This document shows, one piece after another, positions 49,777 to 61,170 of a stretch of DNA of 64,000 nt. The DNA comes from Cucumis sativus (Eukaryota > Streptophyta > Magnoliopsida > Cucurbitales > Cucurbitaceae). Where the stretch lies: the NCBI RefSeq assembly GCF_000004075.3, contig NC_026657.2, positions 2,294,001 through 2,358,000 of the forward strand, read 5' to 3'. Position 1 is the first letter of the stretch. The number at the start of each line of letters is the position of its first letter. Made by a program: the position numbers and the translations under genes. The notes beneath the pieces are model-generated. The model did not search any database and was not told where the DNA came from. It saw only the letters and a list, made by a program, of their open reading frames with translations.

Positions 49777-50565
49777 ATGATGGGTTCCAAAGCTTCAGCC
49801 ATGTTTTTCATTCTCTCAATCTTCATGGCCTTATCTTTGCCCCCAATTTATGCTTGCACTCCTTGTACTCAGCCCCACCCTCCTCAGCCCCCTTATCACC
49901 GCCCTTCCCACCCTAAAATTCCCCATCCAAAACCCCACCCTCCTCACCACGGCGGTGGAGGAGGCGGAGGCGGTGGTGGCGGTGGCAGTCGTGGAGGAGG
50001 TGGTGGCGGAGGTGGTGGCAGCCGTGGAGGTGGTGGTGGAGGTGGCGGAGGTGGCGGTGGACATCATCCCCACCCACCAATTGTAATTCCCCCACCAGTT
50101 ATCTCCCCACCAGTGATAACCCCACCAGTGATAACCCCTCCAGTGATAACCCCTTCACCACCATCTACAACCTACCCTCCTTACACTAGCCCTCCTCCTA
50201 GTGGGGGTGGTGGAGGTGGAGGTGGAGGTGGCGGCGGTGGCGGTGGAGGTGGTGGTGGACCAGGCTCAGGGCAATACCCTCCACCAGCGCCGCCGGTTCA
50301 ACCGACGTGCCCAATAGATGCATTGAAATTAGGTTTATGTGTGGATGTTCTTGGAGGGTTGGTGCATATTGGTCTAGGGAATCCAGTTGAGAATGCATGT
50401 TGTCCAGTGCTTGGAGGGCTATTGGAACTTGAAGCAGCAGTATGTTTGTGTACAACTTTGAGGATTAAGCTTTTGAATCTCAATATATTCATTCCTTTGG
50501 CACTACAAGCTCTTATTACCTGTGGCAAGAATCCTCCTCCTGGCTTTGTTTGTCCTCCACTTTAG
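49777..50565 (+). CDS. Hybrid glycine/proline-rich protein with 8-cysteine motif (HyPRP 2)
   Basis: Single exon, 262 aa. Signal peptide about 1-27 (MMGSKASAMFFILSIFMALS...), then a His/Pro-rich stretch (PHPPQPPYHRPSHPKIPHP). Next come a first polyglycine block with SRGGG interruptions (about 59-95), a PPVITP repeat segment (about 100-125), a second uninterrupted glycine run (about 143-160) and finally the eight-cysteine motif from C178 (CPIDALKLGLC, ACC, CLC, TCG, VCPPL). All eight cysteines are present. The linker mixes glycine-rich and proline-rich wall-protein features, unlike HyPRP 1 and 3. Expected to be secreted and wall-associated; no enzyme activity implied. Start at the first of two adjacent ATGs; the second would serve equally. 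Confidence 0.92.
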   Translation: MMGSKASAMFFILSIFMALSLPPIYACTPCTQPHPPQPPYHRPSHPKIPHPKPHPPHHGGGGGGGGGGGGSRGGGGGGGGGSRGGGGGGGGGGGGHHPHPPIVIPPPVISPPVITPPVITPPVITPSPPSTTYPPYTSPPPSGGGGGGGGGGGGGGGGGGGPGSGQYPPPAPPVQPTCPIDALKLGLCVDVLGGLVHIGLGNPVENACCPVLGGLLELEAAVCLCTTLRIKLLNLNIFIPLALQALITCGKNPPPGFVCPPL

Positions 50566-50982
50566 GGATATATCCATCATCATTTTTACTTCTTGTTTCT
50601 AGGTCTTAATTGTCTTTTTGATGGGGTTTTATGTTAACATCTCTGGGGTCTTTTTGTAGTATTCATCATTTGGTTTTATCTTTGTTGTCTTGGATATGCT
50701 TTTTTTTTTTTTTTCTTGCTAAGAAAACTCACTTTAGTTATTTTTATTTTTAGGTATATCTCTAATATTATCTATCATTTACTAATGATGTAATGATTTA
50801 GAATATTTTCTGATTCTCACTCTCTTGAAGTTGCAACTTTTTTTAGTTTAACACATGAATCTTCTCTCTCTCTCCCCTATGTTTTTCTGGCTAACAAGCA
50901 TGTAACACTAGAGAAATTTATTTTTTTTTCACTTTCAACTTTACTTCATTTGATCTTCTTTTATATAATAACTAATAAGCAA

Positions 50983-51048
50983 GTATTTGATATATCTGTT
51001 AAAAAAAGGTATTTGATATATCTGTTAAAAAAAGGTATTTGATATATA
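50983..51048. repeat. 26-bp tandem repeat, about 2.6 copies
   Basis: GTATTTGATATATCTGTTAA plus an A-run and G, beginning at 50983, 51009 and 51035; the third copy is truncated. The copies are otherwise identical where they overlap. Confidence 0.9.
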
Positions 51049-51135
51049 AAAGACAAAAAAGGAGAGCAAAATTGTTATCTTAGAATTTCTATTGTGTTTC
51101 TATCCTAATAAAGGAGTATATTAACATAAAAATTT

Positions 51136-51217
51136 CGTCGCCTGAGAGATTCGAACTCTCGCGGGGAAACCCCATGTACTTAGCAGGCACACGCCTTAAC
51201 CACTCGGCCAAAGCGAC
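51136..51217 (-). tRNA. tRNA-Ser (anticodon GCU)
   Basis: The minus strand begins GTCGCTTTGGCCGAGTGGTT and ends TTCGAATCTCTCAGGCGACG. The acceptor stem GTCGCTT pairs with AGGCGAC, the A box is TGGCCGAGTGG, and the anticodon loop contains CTGCTAA with anticodon GCT. A long variable arm (ATGGGGTTTCCCCGC) is typical of serine tRNAs, and the B box is GAGTTCGAATC. Length 82 nt, no intron, no encoded CCA. A T-run just downstream (about 51128-51132) is the Pol III terminator. Confidence 0.97.
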
Positions 51218-54200
51218 GTGTTATATGTGTACAAAAAGCACAATAAAAATATACAATCTCATGTACAAAATTATTGTGGGGTTTGAAGCATTGATTTCCC
51301 AAAAACTAATTAGTTCCTTTTAACTAAAGTCATTAATAATATCATAAGAATAGTTCAATCAAAATTGGAGTTTGTACTCACTTTTTTTTATCTTTTATAT
51401 TCAAATCTATTCCTATTTTAACAATTAAAGTTCTCATATAAATCATTTGGATAAGTATGTTGGAGAGGTTTAGCTATATATATATATATGGACATTTATT
51501 TTCTCTAACAATATTATTGGCTAAAATAACACATAATATGTTCGTGACAAATAAACTTAAACCTAAAAATATATATTAAAAAATGGTATATATATATATA
51601 TATATGAGTATAAAAGGAAGAGAAAGAGAATGTTACATAAACCAAAATTTCAAGTTCTGCAATAAAATACAAAGTCCAGACTTATACTTTGGTAAAGGCT
51701 TATCTTCTGCCATTTTCTAGTTTTGTACCCTAAAGTGTGATATCAAATCATGGAATAGTAATTAGAGTTTTTCTCTTTCATTTAATAAAATTAGAATTCT
51801 AAGTTTAGTTGAAGCTGTGTCTATTCCAATTAATATATATTTTTTATGTACTTTCAACTTACAACTTTTTGAACTTACAACAACATTTATCCAGTTAAAT
51901 CTTAAAACGTATCTAATTTAGTCTTTATATTTTTTCTACAAGAAAAATGGTCTACGATGACATCTATTTTTGTAGTAAATAAAATCCGTGATAGTTATTT
52001 GTAGTCATATAATCGCATGTCGTAGAAAGACCATTGATGACAGTTTTAAAAAACGGTCACAATAAATGTTTTCATGACGAAAAGTAAATGTCATTATTTA
52101 ATATTTTATGATAACAAATAACTGTAATCTTTTCTATATTGACGACAGTTATAAAATATCATGAATCTATATAATATGATATTTTTTCTCTATCAAGAAT
52201 ATGTTAGTCGTAACCGTTTTTATAAATTCTTATATTTTTAAAATTTATTGCTTTATTTTAAATTTTGTGGCAGGAGTAGATGATTTATTTTCCAACAATT
52301 AATATAGAAAAACATCATAATTTCAAATTGGTGCACACCAATTAGCAATGAATTAAAGTGATGATGTTATCTTAAAGGTTAGATTGGCCGTCCTTCGCTT
52401 GGTATTTGAATGAATCATTCAAGCCAAATAGCCCATAGAATAGTCCCATGACATTACCTTTTACTACAGGTACATTAGTATGAACAACGATTACATTTGA
52501 ATAGGAAGGACTTTGAGGATAATGAAACATATAATTAAGAAAATCTTTACAAAATTAAAAGTTGTTAACTACAATAACTTTAAAGTTGATCAATGTATTT
52601 AACTTAGAACAACTATATGTTTAATAATGATATCGATCTTAAGAATTTTATCCTAGAAAAGATGCAAGTGAGTGAAGCTAACACACGGGCTGTCAAAAGT
52701 TGTATTATCTTTCAATTATCTTTCTTTGTATCGTCATGTGCTGCATGATTAGTCCATGCTCTACTTAGGGCCTTCAACCTCTCTCAACATTACTACTTCC
52801 AAAAGTGTTTGAGTTTGTCCTTTATTTTTAGCCAAAACTGTCTACCTCATTAGCTCTTACCCATCAAATAATGTATTACCAAAACCGTTAAAATCACTTT
52901 TATCGTTTAAAAATAATTTTTAATCATATTATTACTTATTTAAAGCTAAATTTGACGATATAAAATTTGTATCTAAAATTGTTAAATTAATTTTAATAGT
53001 GATTTCTAGACGTGTTTTTAGGATGATTTTAAATAATTGAAAAAATAATATACGTACTGTATTTTGCTTGCATAAAAGTTTTATTATTATTTATTTAGTA
53101 AAATTGCAAGAAATTTTTTTAAGATTAGATTTAATGTTTTTTCAAGAAAGGAATCCAAAATTACATAAACTAAAATTAAACAAGTGTCAAAGTACGTAAC
53201 AAAATAGTATTTAATTGATATATTTTATTCTTTCTATTTTAATGTCACATTTACCTAGTGAAAACGTAAAATTGATAAAATTTAAAAAGTGAGTCTTATT
53301 TGATTATTTGTTGTGTTGTTTATTTGTGCTTTCTGCATTTGTTGTGACAGGTAGGGCTCACTTTCTAACCTGTAATGAAATAATACAACATTGTTGATGA
53401 TTAATTGAGAGTACTCAACCTTATTGCACTGATAATTACATAGTATCATTATCATTAACTGTAACATCTATCATTATTGTTATGCTATACAGGTGAAAAC
53501 GATCATTTTTTTACATCTTTATTGTTATCGTTTCCAATATCGTTACTGCTTGACATTGAATTTGACAAAATTCATAATTTTAAGTAAACACAATCAAAAT
53601 AAATTTAATTGCATTTGTAATTCAAGTTCATTACAATTGATTTATCAATAGAATTTCACTACAATATACACTAATTTTTCTTACAGTTTTAGTAAATGTG
53701 GCTATACCATATGTATACAAGTAATTTTACCAAGTGCCAAGCTCTAACCTTCTCTCTCTCTTTTTTTTTTATCTTTATTTGTTTCTCACATATATAATTG
53801 TTAACTACTTTTAGATATGAAATCTCGTCATGTTATAAGATTTGTGATTTGATCCTCACTTCTATAGTTGCTTAAAAAAATCAAGGAAGGATTTGAATGA
53901 GAGAACAATATCAGTATGTTTTTCTTTTGTTTTGTTTTTTTTGTTGTTAGGTACGAATATAAATGATAGCTAGCTATTTATGGCTTGTCAAAGATTTTGC
54001 CATTTGTTCTCCCCTACATTGCAAGATCGTCACCTAACTCCATCTTCTAATATAGTTAGATTTTGCTACAATAACCATTTTTAAAAGGATAAAGACAAGA
54101 TGGATGCGAATTTCAACCAACTGATCCTTTTGATTTTACTTTCATGTGAATTTGCAATATTTCTGAATCACCAACTCATACTCACGGGATGAACAGTTTT

Positions 54201-55140
54201 TAATAATCATTGTCTATTACTCTTATAACAATTACCATGGTCCCATTGATTGAACTAAAAGAAAAAGAAAAACATATATATCTTCCAAAAAGTTGTCTAA
54301 CAAACCCTAGAATATAATCCACACATAATAATCTGATTCTCTATTCAGTAACCAGTGAAATTTTTTACTTTTAAAAATATTATTGTACGACTTATTTTTT
54401 TTCACAATTTTTTAACCATAGTTTTCCTCTTTATCTTGAAACAACGCATTTGAATTGTTATTCAACTTTTAAAATTAAAGTAAAGAAGAAGAGAATAAGT
54501 CATAAAATATATTGCGAAAAAAAAAACAAAAAGAAGAAAGTTGTACCTCAAAGTAGTGTTTATAGGCTTCTTGTTGTTAATTAAAAACAATTAATTAAAC
54601 AACGGTATAGGTAGAGTTGTAGGTAGCAAACAATTTGATATATTAAAGGCTTCCTTTTCAAGAAATTAAAAAAAAAAAAAAAATGATTAGCAAACGAATT
54701 TTGAGTAAATGAGATCATATAGTTCCTTCATTCTGGAATGTGTGATATGTACAATAATTTTGTTTTAATTTTATCATTCATCCACCAACTTTATGTCACG
54801 TTGTCTTACTAGCTTTTGCATCGAGTTAAATTATGATCAAAATAAAAAATTTAAGTGTCTTGTTTGAGTTAACTATTTGGTAAGTACCAATGACGAATGA
54901 AAAAAAGATATGATATTTGATCTTCCATGAAACTTGCACAGGAGAATATTTTCAAGAGCCCAATATATTTGATTAATAATTATAAGATACGAAGACTCAA
55001 AATCTCATGTAGGGATCAGACATACATTATTAATACAAAGGAAAAGGCATGCAAAACACATACACTACGACTTTTAATTATAATTTCAAAACAAGCAAAC
55101 CAAAGACATGCATAATGAAAACAGCTTTCATTTTTCCCTT
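51218..55140. other. Intergenic region between the tRNA gene and HyPRP 3
   Basis: No gene was recognised. Short (TA)n runs at about 51475-51490 and 51585-51605, and a CACTA-like fragment near 52 kb (listed separately). The frames at 53282-53467 and 54927-55115 are not credible genes. Confidence 0.4.
51934..52240. mobile_element. CACTA-type transposon terminal fragment
   Basis: It begins TTCTACAAGAAAAATGG, close to the CACTACAAGAAAAAT end of plant CACTA elements with the first bases altered. It carries the usual subterminal words (ACGATGACA, GTAGTCATA, GACGACAGTTATAAAATAT, TTAGTCGTAACCGTTTTTAT). There is no transposase coding region and the other end is not identified. Confidence 0.5.
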
Positions 55141-55165
55141 TTGAGATTTCTAATTAAGAGCAACT

Positions 55166-55837
55166 TTAGGGACATTCGAATTCACGAGGACTGTTTCTGC
55201 TACAAACGTTAAGTAGCAAGCTGAGATTAATTGGGAGGTTTATATTAAGGCCTAGAATACTTGCTCTTATTGCAGTGCAAAGACAAATAGCAGCTTCAAG
55301 ATCAGCTAGCCCTTGAATCAGAGTGCAACATGGAGTAACAGGTGGTGAACCAATAGTTGCGTTTACTAGGGAAAGCACTCTAGCACATATACCTATCTTG
55401 AGAGCATCTCTTGGACAAGTACCTCCACCTGTGCCTGGATTATTGCCACCTGAACCGGGACTAGGAGTTCCACCAGAGCCAGGACTACCACCGGAACCAG
55501 GAGTTCCACCAGAGCCAGGACTACCACCGGAACCTGGGCTTCCACCAGAGCCAGGACTACCTCCGGAACCTGGGCTTCCACCGGAGCCAGGACTACCACC
55601 GGAACCTGGGCTTCCACCTGCTCCAGGACTACCACCGGAACCGGGGCTTCCACCGGAGCCAGGACTACTGCCGGAACCAGGGCTTCCACCATGACCAGGA
55701 TGACCCCCAAAACTCGGGCTTGGTTTTGGCCTTGTGACAGGGTGAGAACACGAGCCACAAGCAGTGACAAGGGAAAAGAAGAGAAGGTTAAGGCAGAAGA
55801 ACAAAGCAATTGAGGTTGTGGTTTTGGGAGAAGCCAT
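55166..55837 (-). CDS. Hybrid proline-rich protein with PGSGGS hexapeptide array and 8-cysteine motif (HyPRP 3)
   Basis: Single exon, 223 aa, on the minus strand. The start [20 protein letters not shown] gives a signal peptide of about 26 residues; an in-frame ATG at 55909 would precede it with 24 unrelated residues and lies at the predicted transcription start, so I rejected it. After [16 protein letters not shown] comes an array of about fourteen GGSPGS-type hexapeptides (about residues 50-133). The eight-cysteine motif runs from C141: [20 protein letters not shown] and ECP at the end. The C-terminal domain is closer to HyPRP 1 (NLSLLLN, CCTLIQ) than to HyPRP 2. Likely secreted and wall-associated. 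The DNA repeat is a multiple of 18 bp with a visible 36-bp higher-order period, so array length probably varies between accessions. Confidence 0.92.
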   Translation of the reverse strand: MASPKTTTSIALFFCLNLLFFSLVTACGSCSHPVTRPKPSPSFGGHPGHGGSPGSGSSPGSGGSPGSGGSPGAGGSPGSGGSPGSGGSPGSGGSPGSGGSPGSGGSPGSGGTPGSGGSPGSGGTPSPGSGGNNPGTGGGTCPRDALKIGICARVLSLVNATIGSPPVTPCCTLIQGLADLEAAICLCTAIRASILGLNINLPINLSLLLNVCSRNSPREFECP

Positions 55838-55936
55838 GTTTAATTTGAAACCGTAGAGATGTGATATCCCCTTGTTTACCTGGAGGGCTTCTATGAGTTG
55901 AGAATGCATGGAGAAAAAATGTGGGGAATTGGAAGG

Positions 55937-55944
55937 TTTTTATA
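55937..55944 (-). promoter_or_regulatory. TATA box of HyPRP gene 3
   Basis: TATAAAAA on the minus strand, 100 bp upstream of the chosen start codon, placing transcription initiation near 55910. Confidence 0.65.
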
Positions 55945-56724
55945 GGGTTTAAGAAATGGGTATTGAGCTATTGGGTAAATAGGACAATAATTGCTTAAAA
56001 TAAAAGCCATGCACCCATGTGTGATTGCCATTTGGACTTTTAGGCTGGCAGATCGATCATGCTTACAACCTAAAACTTTCTTTTGGACATTTGCTATAAA
56101 TGAGGCTAATTCTGAATTGGGTTAAAAGATATGTCAAAGTTAAATTCATATCAATCAATCAAGTGATAAATTTATGTATAATTTACACAATATTATTCTC
56201 TATGTGAAGTTTATTTTACTTTTCCAAATCATTAATTTTAAAATTTTCATTAAATGGTTAATTTAGTAACATTATTTTGTAATCTTTTACTGTATTTTTT
56301 CCTCTTCCGTAGAAAAATTAGGAAAAAAAGTTTGTTTAGTTATTGTTTCTTGTTTGACTTTTTGGTAGAGTACTATTTTGTTTGACTTTTCTTGAGTACT
56401 TTTTTTTTTTAATTTAATTTCTTATTATCTCACATTTTTAATGAGAGAAATGTAAATTGATTTTTTTATAAGATATTTCAATTAGGTTAATGTTCATCCA
56501 TAGAACCAAGTGGCAAAATTTTTATAGTCAATTCATTAACGCTCATTATTTTTTTAGAATTTCATATTTATCCTTATTGATTTATAACGATTTTTCAATT
56601 ATGATTCTTTTTCTTCTTCCTGATCATCGTCTTTCTTCTCATTTTCTGCAATTTTTTTCTTCATTCCATCGTCTTTTTCTCTTCTTCTGCAATTTTTCTT
56701 TTATTTTTTTCTTCGAACCGTTAT

Positions 56725-57260
56725 TTGGTTCGAGATCGTGTACCAAATATAAAAAATATTTTTATATTTTTTTCAAAATGTTATTTAGTTGTTTAGATCA
56801 TGTGAAAAATATAAAAGATCACAAAAAAAATAGTTGGGATATTGGATAGGCAAATCAACGATAGTATCAAAATTTAAATGAATCTTTAAAAAAATCGTTT
56901 AGATTTGGATTTCTAAATTTAAACGACCAAATCTAAACGAACGTGTACAAAAATAGCCAAATTTAAACTATCATGTACAAAGAATCTTTAAAAATCGTTT
57001 AAATTTGACTGTACAAATTAAACAATCAAATATAATCAAATCTAAACGATCGTGTACCAAATCTAAACAAAAAATAGCTAAATTTAAACGTACAAAAGAA
57101 AGTTGAAAAAAATTTAAACGATCGTGTACCAAATATAAAAATCTGGAAAAAAATCGTTGAGATTTGACAACCTAAATTTAAACGATCATGTATAAAAAGA
57201 TTATTAAAAAAAATCACATTTTGATTTGATCTTTCCCAAATCTAAACGATCAAATTCTAA
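56725..57260. repeat. Array of short AAAC(G)ATC/GTGTACCAAAT repeats in both orientations
   Basis: Words such as AATTTAAACGATCGTGTACC, AATCTAAACGA, ATCGTTTAGATTTGG and AACGATCATGTA recur at irregular spacing on both strands, more than ten times in about 500 bp. ACGATCGT is itself a perfect palindrome. This looks like a subterminal repeat region of a DNA transposon or a decayed satellite-like cluster. Confidence 0.65.
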
Positions 57261-57604
57261 ATTATAGTTTCCCAAATATATTATGCGTGCTGGATGGCAA
57301 TTAATCTATTTTTGAAATTTTCTATCGTAGGCCTGTGAGCTTTTTCCATTTCAAAATTGTTCTATACAGTGTAAATATTTTGATGGTTTGTTCTATTTGT
57401 GAGAAGACCTCTAATATATATAATTTATTTTTCAAATTTTAGTCAGCAATTCAATTGATTGTACTTAAGAAAACTTAAATTTATAGTCCTACTACTTGTA
57501 TTTTTGTTGGTTTTTTTAAATGCACGTTGTTTTATTAACATTTTTCCTCTAAATTTTGAAGACATACTTATATATTATTTTTTCTATAAAAAATAGAAAA
57601 TGTT

Positions 57605-57755
57605 TTTAAATAAATTTTAAAAAAATATATTTACAAAATATAACAAAATTTTAAATTCTATTGTTTATTAGATTCTATGAAGGATAAGTTTAAATTTTTG
57701 TTATATTTTATAAATAATTTGATTTATTTGGCTCTATATTTGAAAAGGTACCTAA
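57605..57755. repeat. Fold-back repeat, ATAGCAAAA family
   Basis: ACAAAATATAACAAAATTTT at left and AATTTTTGTTATATTTTAT at right, with TTAGATTCTATGAAGGATAA in the centre. Confidence 0.55.
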
Positions 57756-59263
57756 AAATTATTATTATTATCATTTAATTAATTTAAGTAAACATTATTT
57801 TTAAAAAGAGTAAATATAAGATTTTATCAAAATTACATGAAAAAAATTGGACAACAGTACAAAAATAAAATGGTGTAAACCTCAATGCAAAAATAAAAAA
57901 GACAGCATCTATATTTTAAACCATTTAGAAGCTAAAACAAAAACAACTAGAGTTATGTGTTTCCAAAATTTGAAAATATAAAGTTGGTAAAATTTCTAAA
58001 AAAAATTAAACACAAGAAAAACCTACTAAATTAAACGCTTCTAAAATCACTAAACAAACAAGAAGCCATGAGGTACCAAACAGACTTATGTATAACGTCT
58101 CATGGAACGAACTAAGTATATGTAATAAGAAACACCATAATCAATCATTCAATTGAGGACACTGCTTTTGTTGTTAATTAAATATATTTTAGGGAAAAAA
58201 AAAACAAACAACCCTAGTCCTTTGGTTTACAACTTTATGTATCAAATAATTAAGTCACTAAAGATCGATCTATCTATGAATGGGGGTTTCTAAGTACTCG
58301 TAAGATCAATACTTGAGTTAAGTTTTCTTAAAAAAAGGAATACCCATTTGATAGAAGATTCCAATTAGAATCTTTAAATTAGGGTTTAGAAGCTTAAACA
58401 TGAAGAAAGAAATAGAAAAAGGGTCCCATTTAGTTGTAGGTAAGCTTCACATGTTTTGAGTCCCTACCAAGTGCTAGGCCTTGGTGTAGCTCAATAATGA
58501 ATGATTAGTGTTCTACTAAAGAAAAAGCCTTATGCATTGTCACGGGACTTTCTTAACACTTTAACTTCTTTTATTTTCTTTTATTTATTTTTTGTTTGTT
58601 TTTGTAAAATTATTGTTTATTTTCATTTCTCTTTAATGGGTTATTTCATCAACTTTAACAGCTATTGATATCAATCTAATCCTTGTCTTTGATCGGATTG
58701 TTTCATTCATATAATTGGATAATTTTCTTCTTTTTGCTTGATTAATTCCTTTTTCTAGAAAATAGAAAGGTAACAAAAGAGAAATTATAGGTAAGAGTAA
58801 GAATTTAATTAATCTTATGATCAACTCTTTTTTCTCTTATGATATCTGATGATTTCCTCTTGAACTCAAAAATTCTAGAGACGATTTAGAAAACAAATTT
58901 ATCTCTGCATCCTTGAAAATCAAATCATCTTTTGAAGACCAAAAGCACTTGAAAGATGTGTTGAATAAGAAATCTTGAGACCAATCACAAATTGTAATGT
59001 GATTTACTAAATTAGTGATGAAAAATATAAGTAATAAAATTTGGGACTAATTAAAAAAATTGGCATGCATGTGTCCAAAATTAAAATCGAAAACATAAAT
59101 TGACCAATTCTAATGATGCCACATGTTTTCATTATCACCATTGGATCAACTTAATTATTTTGGTCCAATTAAGTATTATTTACTTGGACTAAGTTTAATT
59201 GAACAAAAAAGAAAGGTCTATAGACCAGCCAGGCTCAAACCTATAAAGTTCATTAGAGAACTT

Positions 59264-59272
59264 TATAAATAG
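59264..59272 (+). promoter_or_regulatory. LTR promoter TATA box of a gypsy element
   Basis: TATAAATAG upstream of a leader (GAGGAGTTCTCTTTATTTAT) that runs into the gag remnant. It fits the U3/R junction of a 5' LTR. Confidence 0.5.
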
Positions 59273-59685
59273 AGGAGTTCTCTTTATTTATAAGAGTGGA
59301 AAATTTTTTACTCCAAAAGGTTTAGAGAGAATTCTCCTAAGAGCTAAAAGACTCCCTAACTCCTAAAGCCGACCACCCCTCGAAGATTGAAGCTCCTTGA
59401 AGCGCTCCTTTGAAAATACAAACTTTCTTTCAAGACTCAACTTCAAGAACATCACGTGCTCCATTTTCTCAAATCAACCGTAAGCATCAAATCAAGAGAG
59501 AATCAAATGATCAAATTTTAGAGATCGAACCACATCACATCAAATTAACACAACTACAACATCAACTCAAGTTCAACTCCACGAATCAAATTTCTTCGAA
59601 AATCTCATGCGAACAAATTGGCACGTTTAGTGGGACATCTCTATCTCTCATCTCTATCTTTTCATCTAAATCTACAAGCAAACCA

Positions 59686-61170
59686 ATGGCACCAAAGAAA
59701 GTTGCATCTAAATCTTCTTTTGCAAGCGACGCCTACACGAGACTTGTCACCTGCAGTTGCTCTAAGGGATAATCCAAGAGCAGGATCAAGGTTCTGTCAT
59801 CGCGCATAACATCCTTAAGCAATTAATGGAGCCTTCTAAGGATGAGATTTTCATCAAGAAAAATCCTCTGTATGATAACTCTGATTCTGCCTTTAGTAAG
59901 TCAAAGAGAGAAGCACACTCTGATGTGATGTTTGTCATGATGGTCGATGTAACAGTCGAGGCTGCCATGACAAAAATAGAGAGAAAAATTAATCTCTTGA
60001 TGGAGGTTGTTGATGAACGAGATCACGAAATTACAATATTAAGAGAGTAGATGTAGACTCGTGAAACTGCCAAATCGAGTCAAACTCCTATTGTCAAAGC
60101 TGGTGACAAAAGGAAGAATGTGGTGTAAGAAAATCAACTACAATAACAATTAGCTATTGTTGCTTCTCTCTCAGCTCAACAATTACAAGATATGGTCACG
60201 AACTCCATCAGAGCTCAATATGGAGGCTCATCCCATACTTCTATCATGTACTCTAAGCTGTATACCAAAAGAATTGATAACTTGAGAATGTCGCTTGGGT
60301 ACTAACCTCTAAAATTCCAGCAGTTCGTTGGAAATGGCAACTCGAAGCAACACATTGCTCCCTTTGTTGAAACATGCGAGAATGCAAGATCAAGAGGAGA
60401 CCAACTAGTCAGACAGTTTGTTTGAAGTTGGAAGAAAAATGTTTTCGAGTGGTATACTGATCTGGAGCCAAAAGTCATTGACAGTTGAGAATAGTTGGAA
60501 AAGGAGTTCCTAAACCGCTTCTACAGCACCAGACGCATCTTAAGCATGATGGAGCTTACAAACACAAGACAATGAAAGAGAGAGCCAGTCATCAACTACA
60601 TCAACTGATGGAGAGCTCTAATTCTTGATTGAAAAGATTAACTCACTGAACTGTCCGCAGTGGAAATGTCACCCAGGACATGCATTGGGAACTTCTTTAT
60701 ATTCTGCAGGAAATAAAACCTCGCATGTTTGAAGAGTTGATGACTCATGCCTATGATATGGAACTAAGTATTGGCAATAGAGGAGCAAATGGTTTATGAG
60801 TTCCAAAAATAAGGAATGACAAGAATGAAATCAACGATGCTAAAAAGATCGTGGATAGTGTCACAAAAGAGTCTATTGTTGTTCATGCGATTCTGTTGTA
60901 ATCTTTCTCTAAAATAAAGGAAACAAAAGTGGAAATAAAATATGATGGCGACGAAAAACAACGCCCAAATTTTAGAGAAAGACAGGAAAATGTTTATTAA
61001 TTTCTTGACTCAGATGTTGCAGACATGCTGGTGCAATTGATAGAGAAACGACTTATTCAACTGCCAGAATGCAAACGATCAGAACAAGCAGAAAAAGTAG
61101 ATGATCCTAACTACTCCAAGTATCATCGGGTCGTTATGATGAGTTGGTTTCTCCCTGCTTGCAAAATTTG
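59686..61170 (+). pseudogene. Gypsy gag pseudogene
   Basis: Translation in shifting frames gives MAPKKVASKSSFASDAYTRL, then a long acidic/coiled part, then the retrotransposon-gag core: FQQFVGNGNSKQHIAPFVET, NVFEWYTDLEPKVIDS, EKEFLNRFYSTRRILSMMEL and EPVINYIN. Further on, VDDPNYSKYHRV marks the zinc-finger/pre-protease region of this lineage. At least eight in-frame stops and one or more frameshifts interrupt it. I recognise the phrase set from cucurbit genome annotations. It is non-functional. Confidence 0.82.

Larger units (their letters stand above)
55960..59200. other. Intergenic region with short repeats
   Basis: No gene was recognised. Includes the AAACGATCGT-type repeat zone and a fold-back repeat, listed separately, and a pyrimidine-rich tract at about 56600-56720 (TTCTTCTTCCTGATCATCG) like the inner part of the transposon at 17.6 kb. 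Confidence 0.4.

Noticed and set aside
49831..50528. Overlapping frames on both strands of HyPRP 2
   Set aside because: They arise from the GGN/CCN repeats; only one frame has a signal peptide and the eight cysteines.
50983..51048. Short regular repeat considered as a CRISPR array
   Set aside because: The units are contiguous with no spacers, there are fewer than three copies, and the genome is a plant nuclear one.
55323..55694. 123-codon antisense frame of PPEPGL repeats resembling collagen
   Set aside because: It is the complement of the GGSPGS array in HyPRP 3, with no promoter or family evidence of its own.
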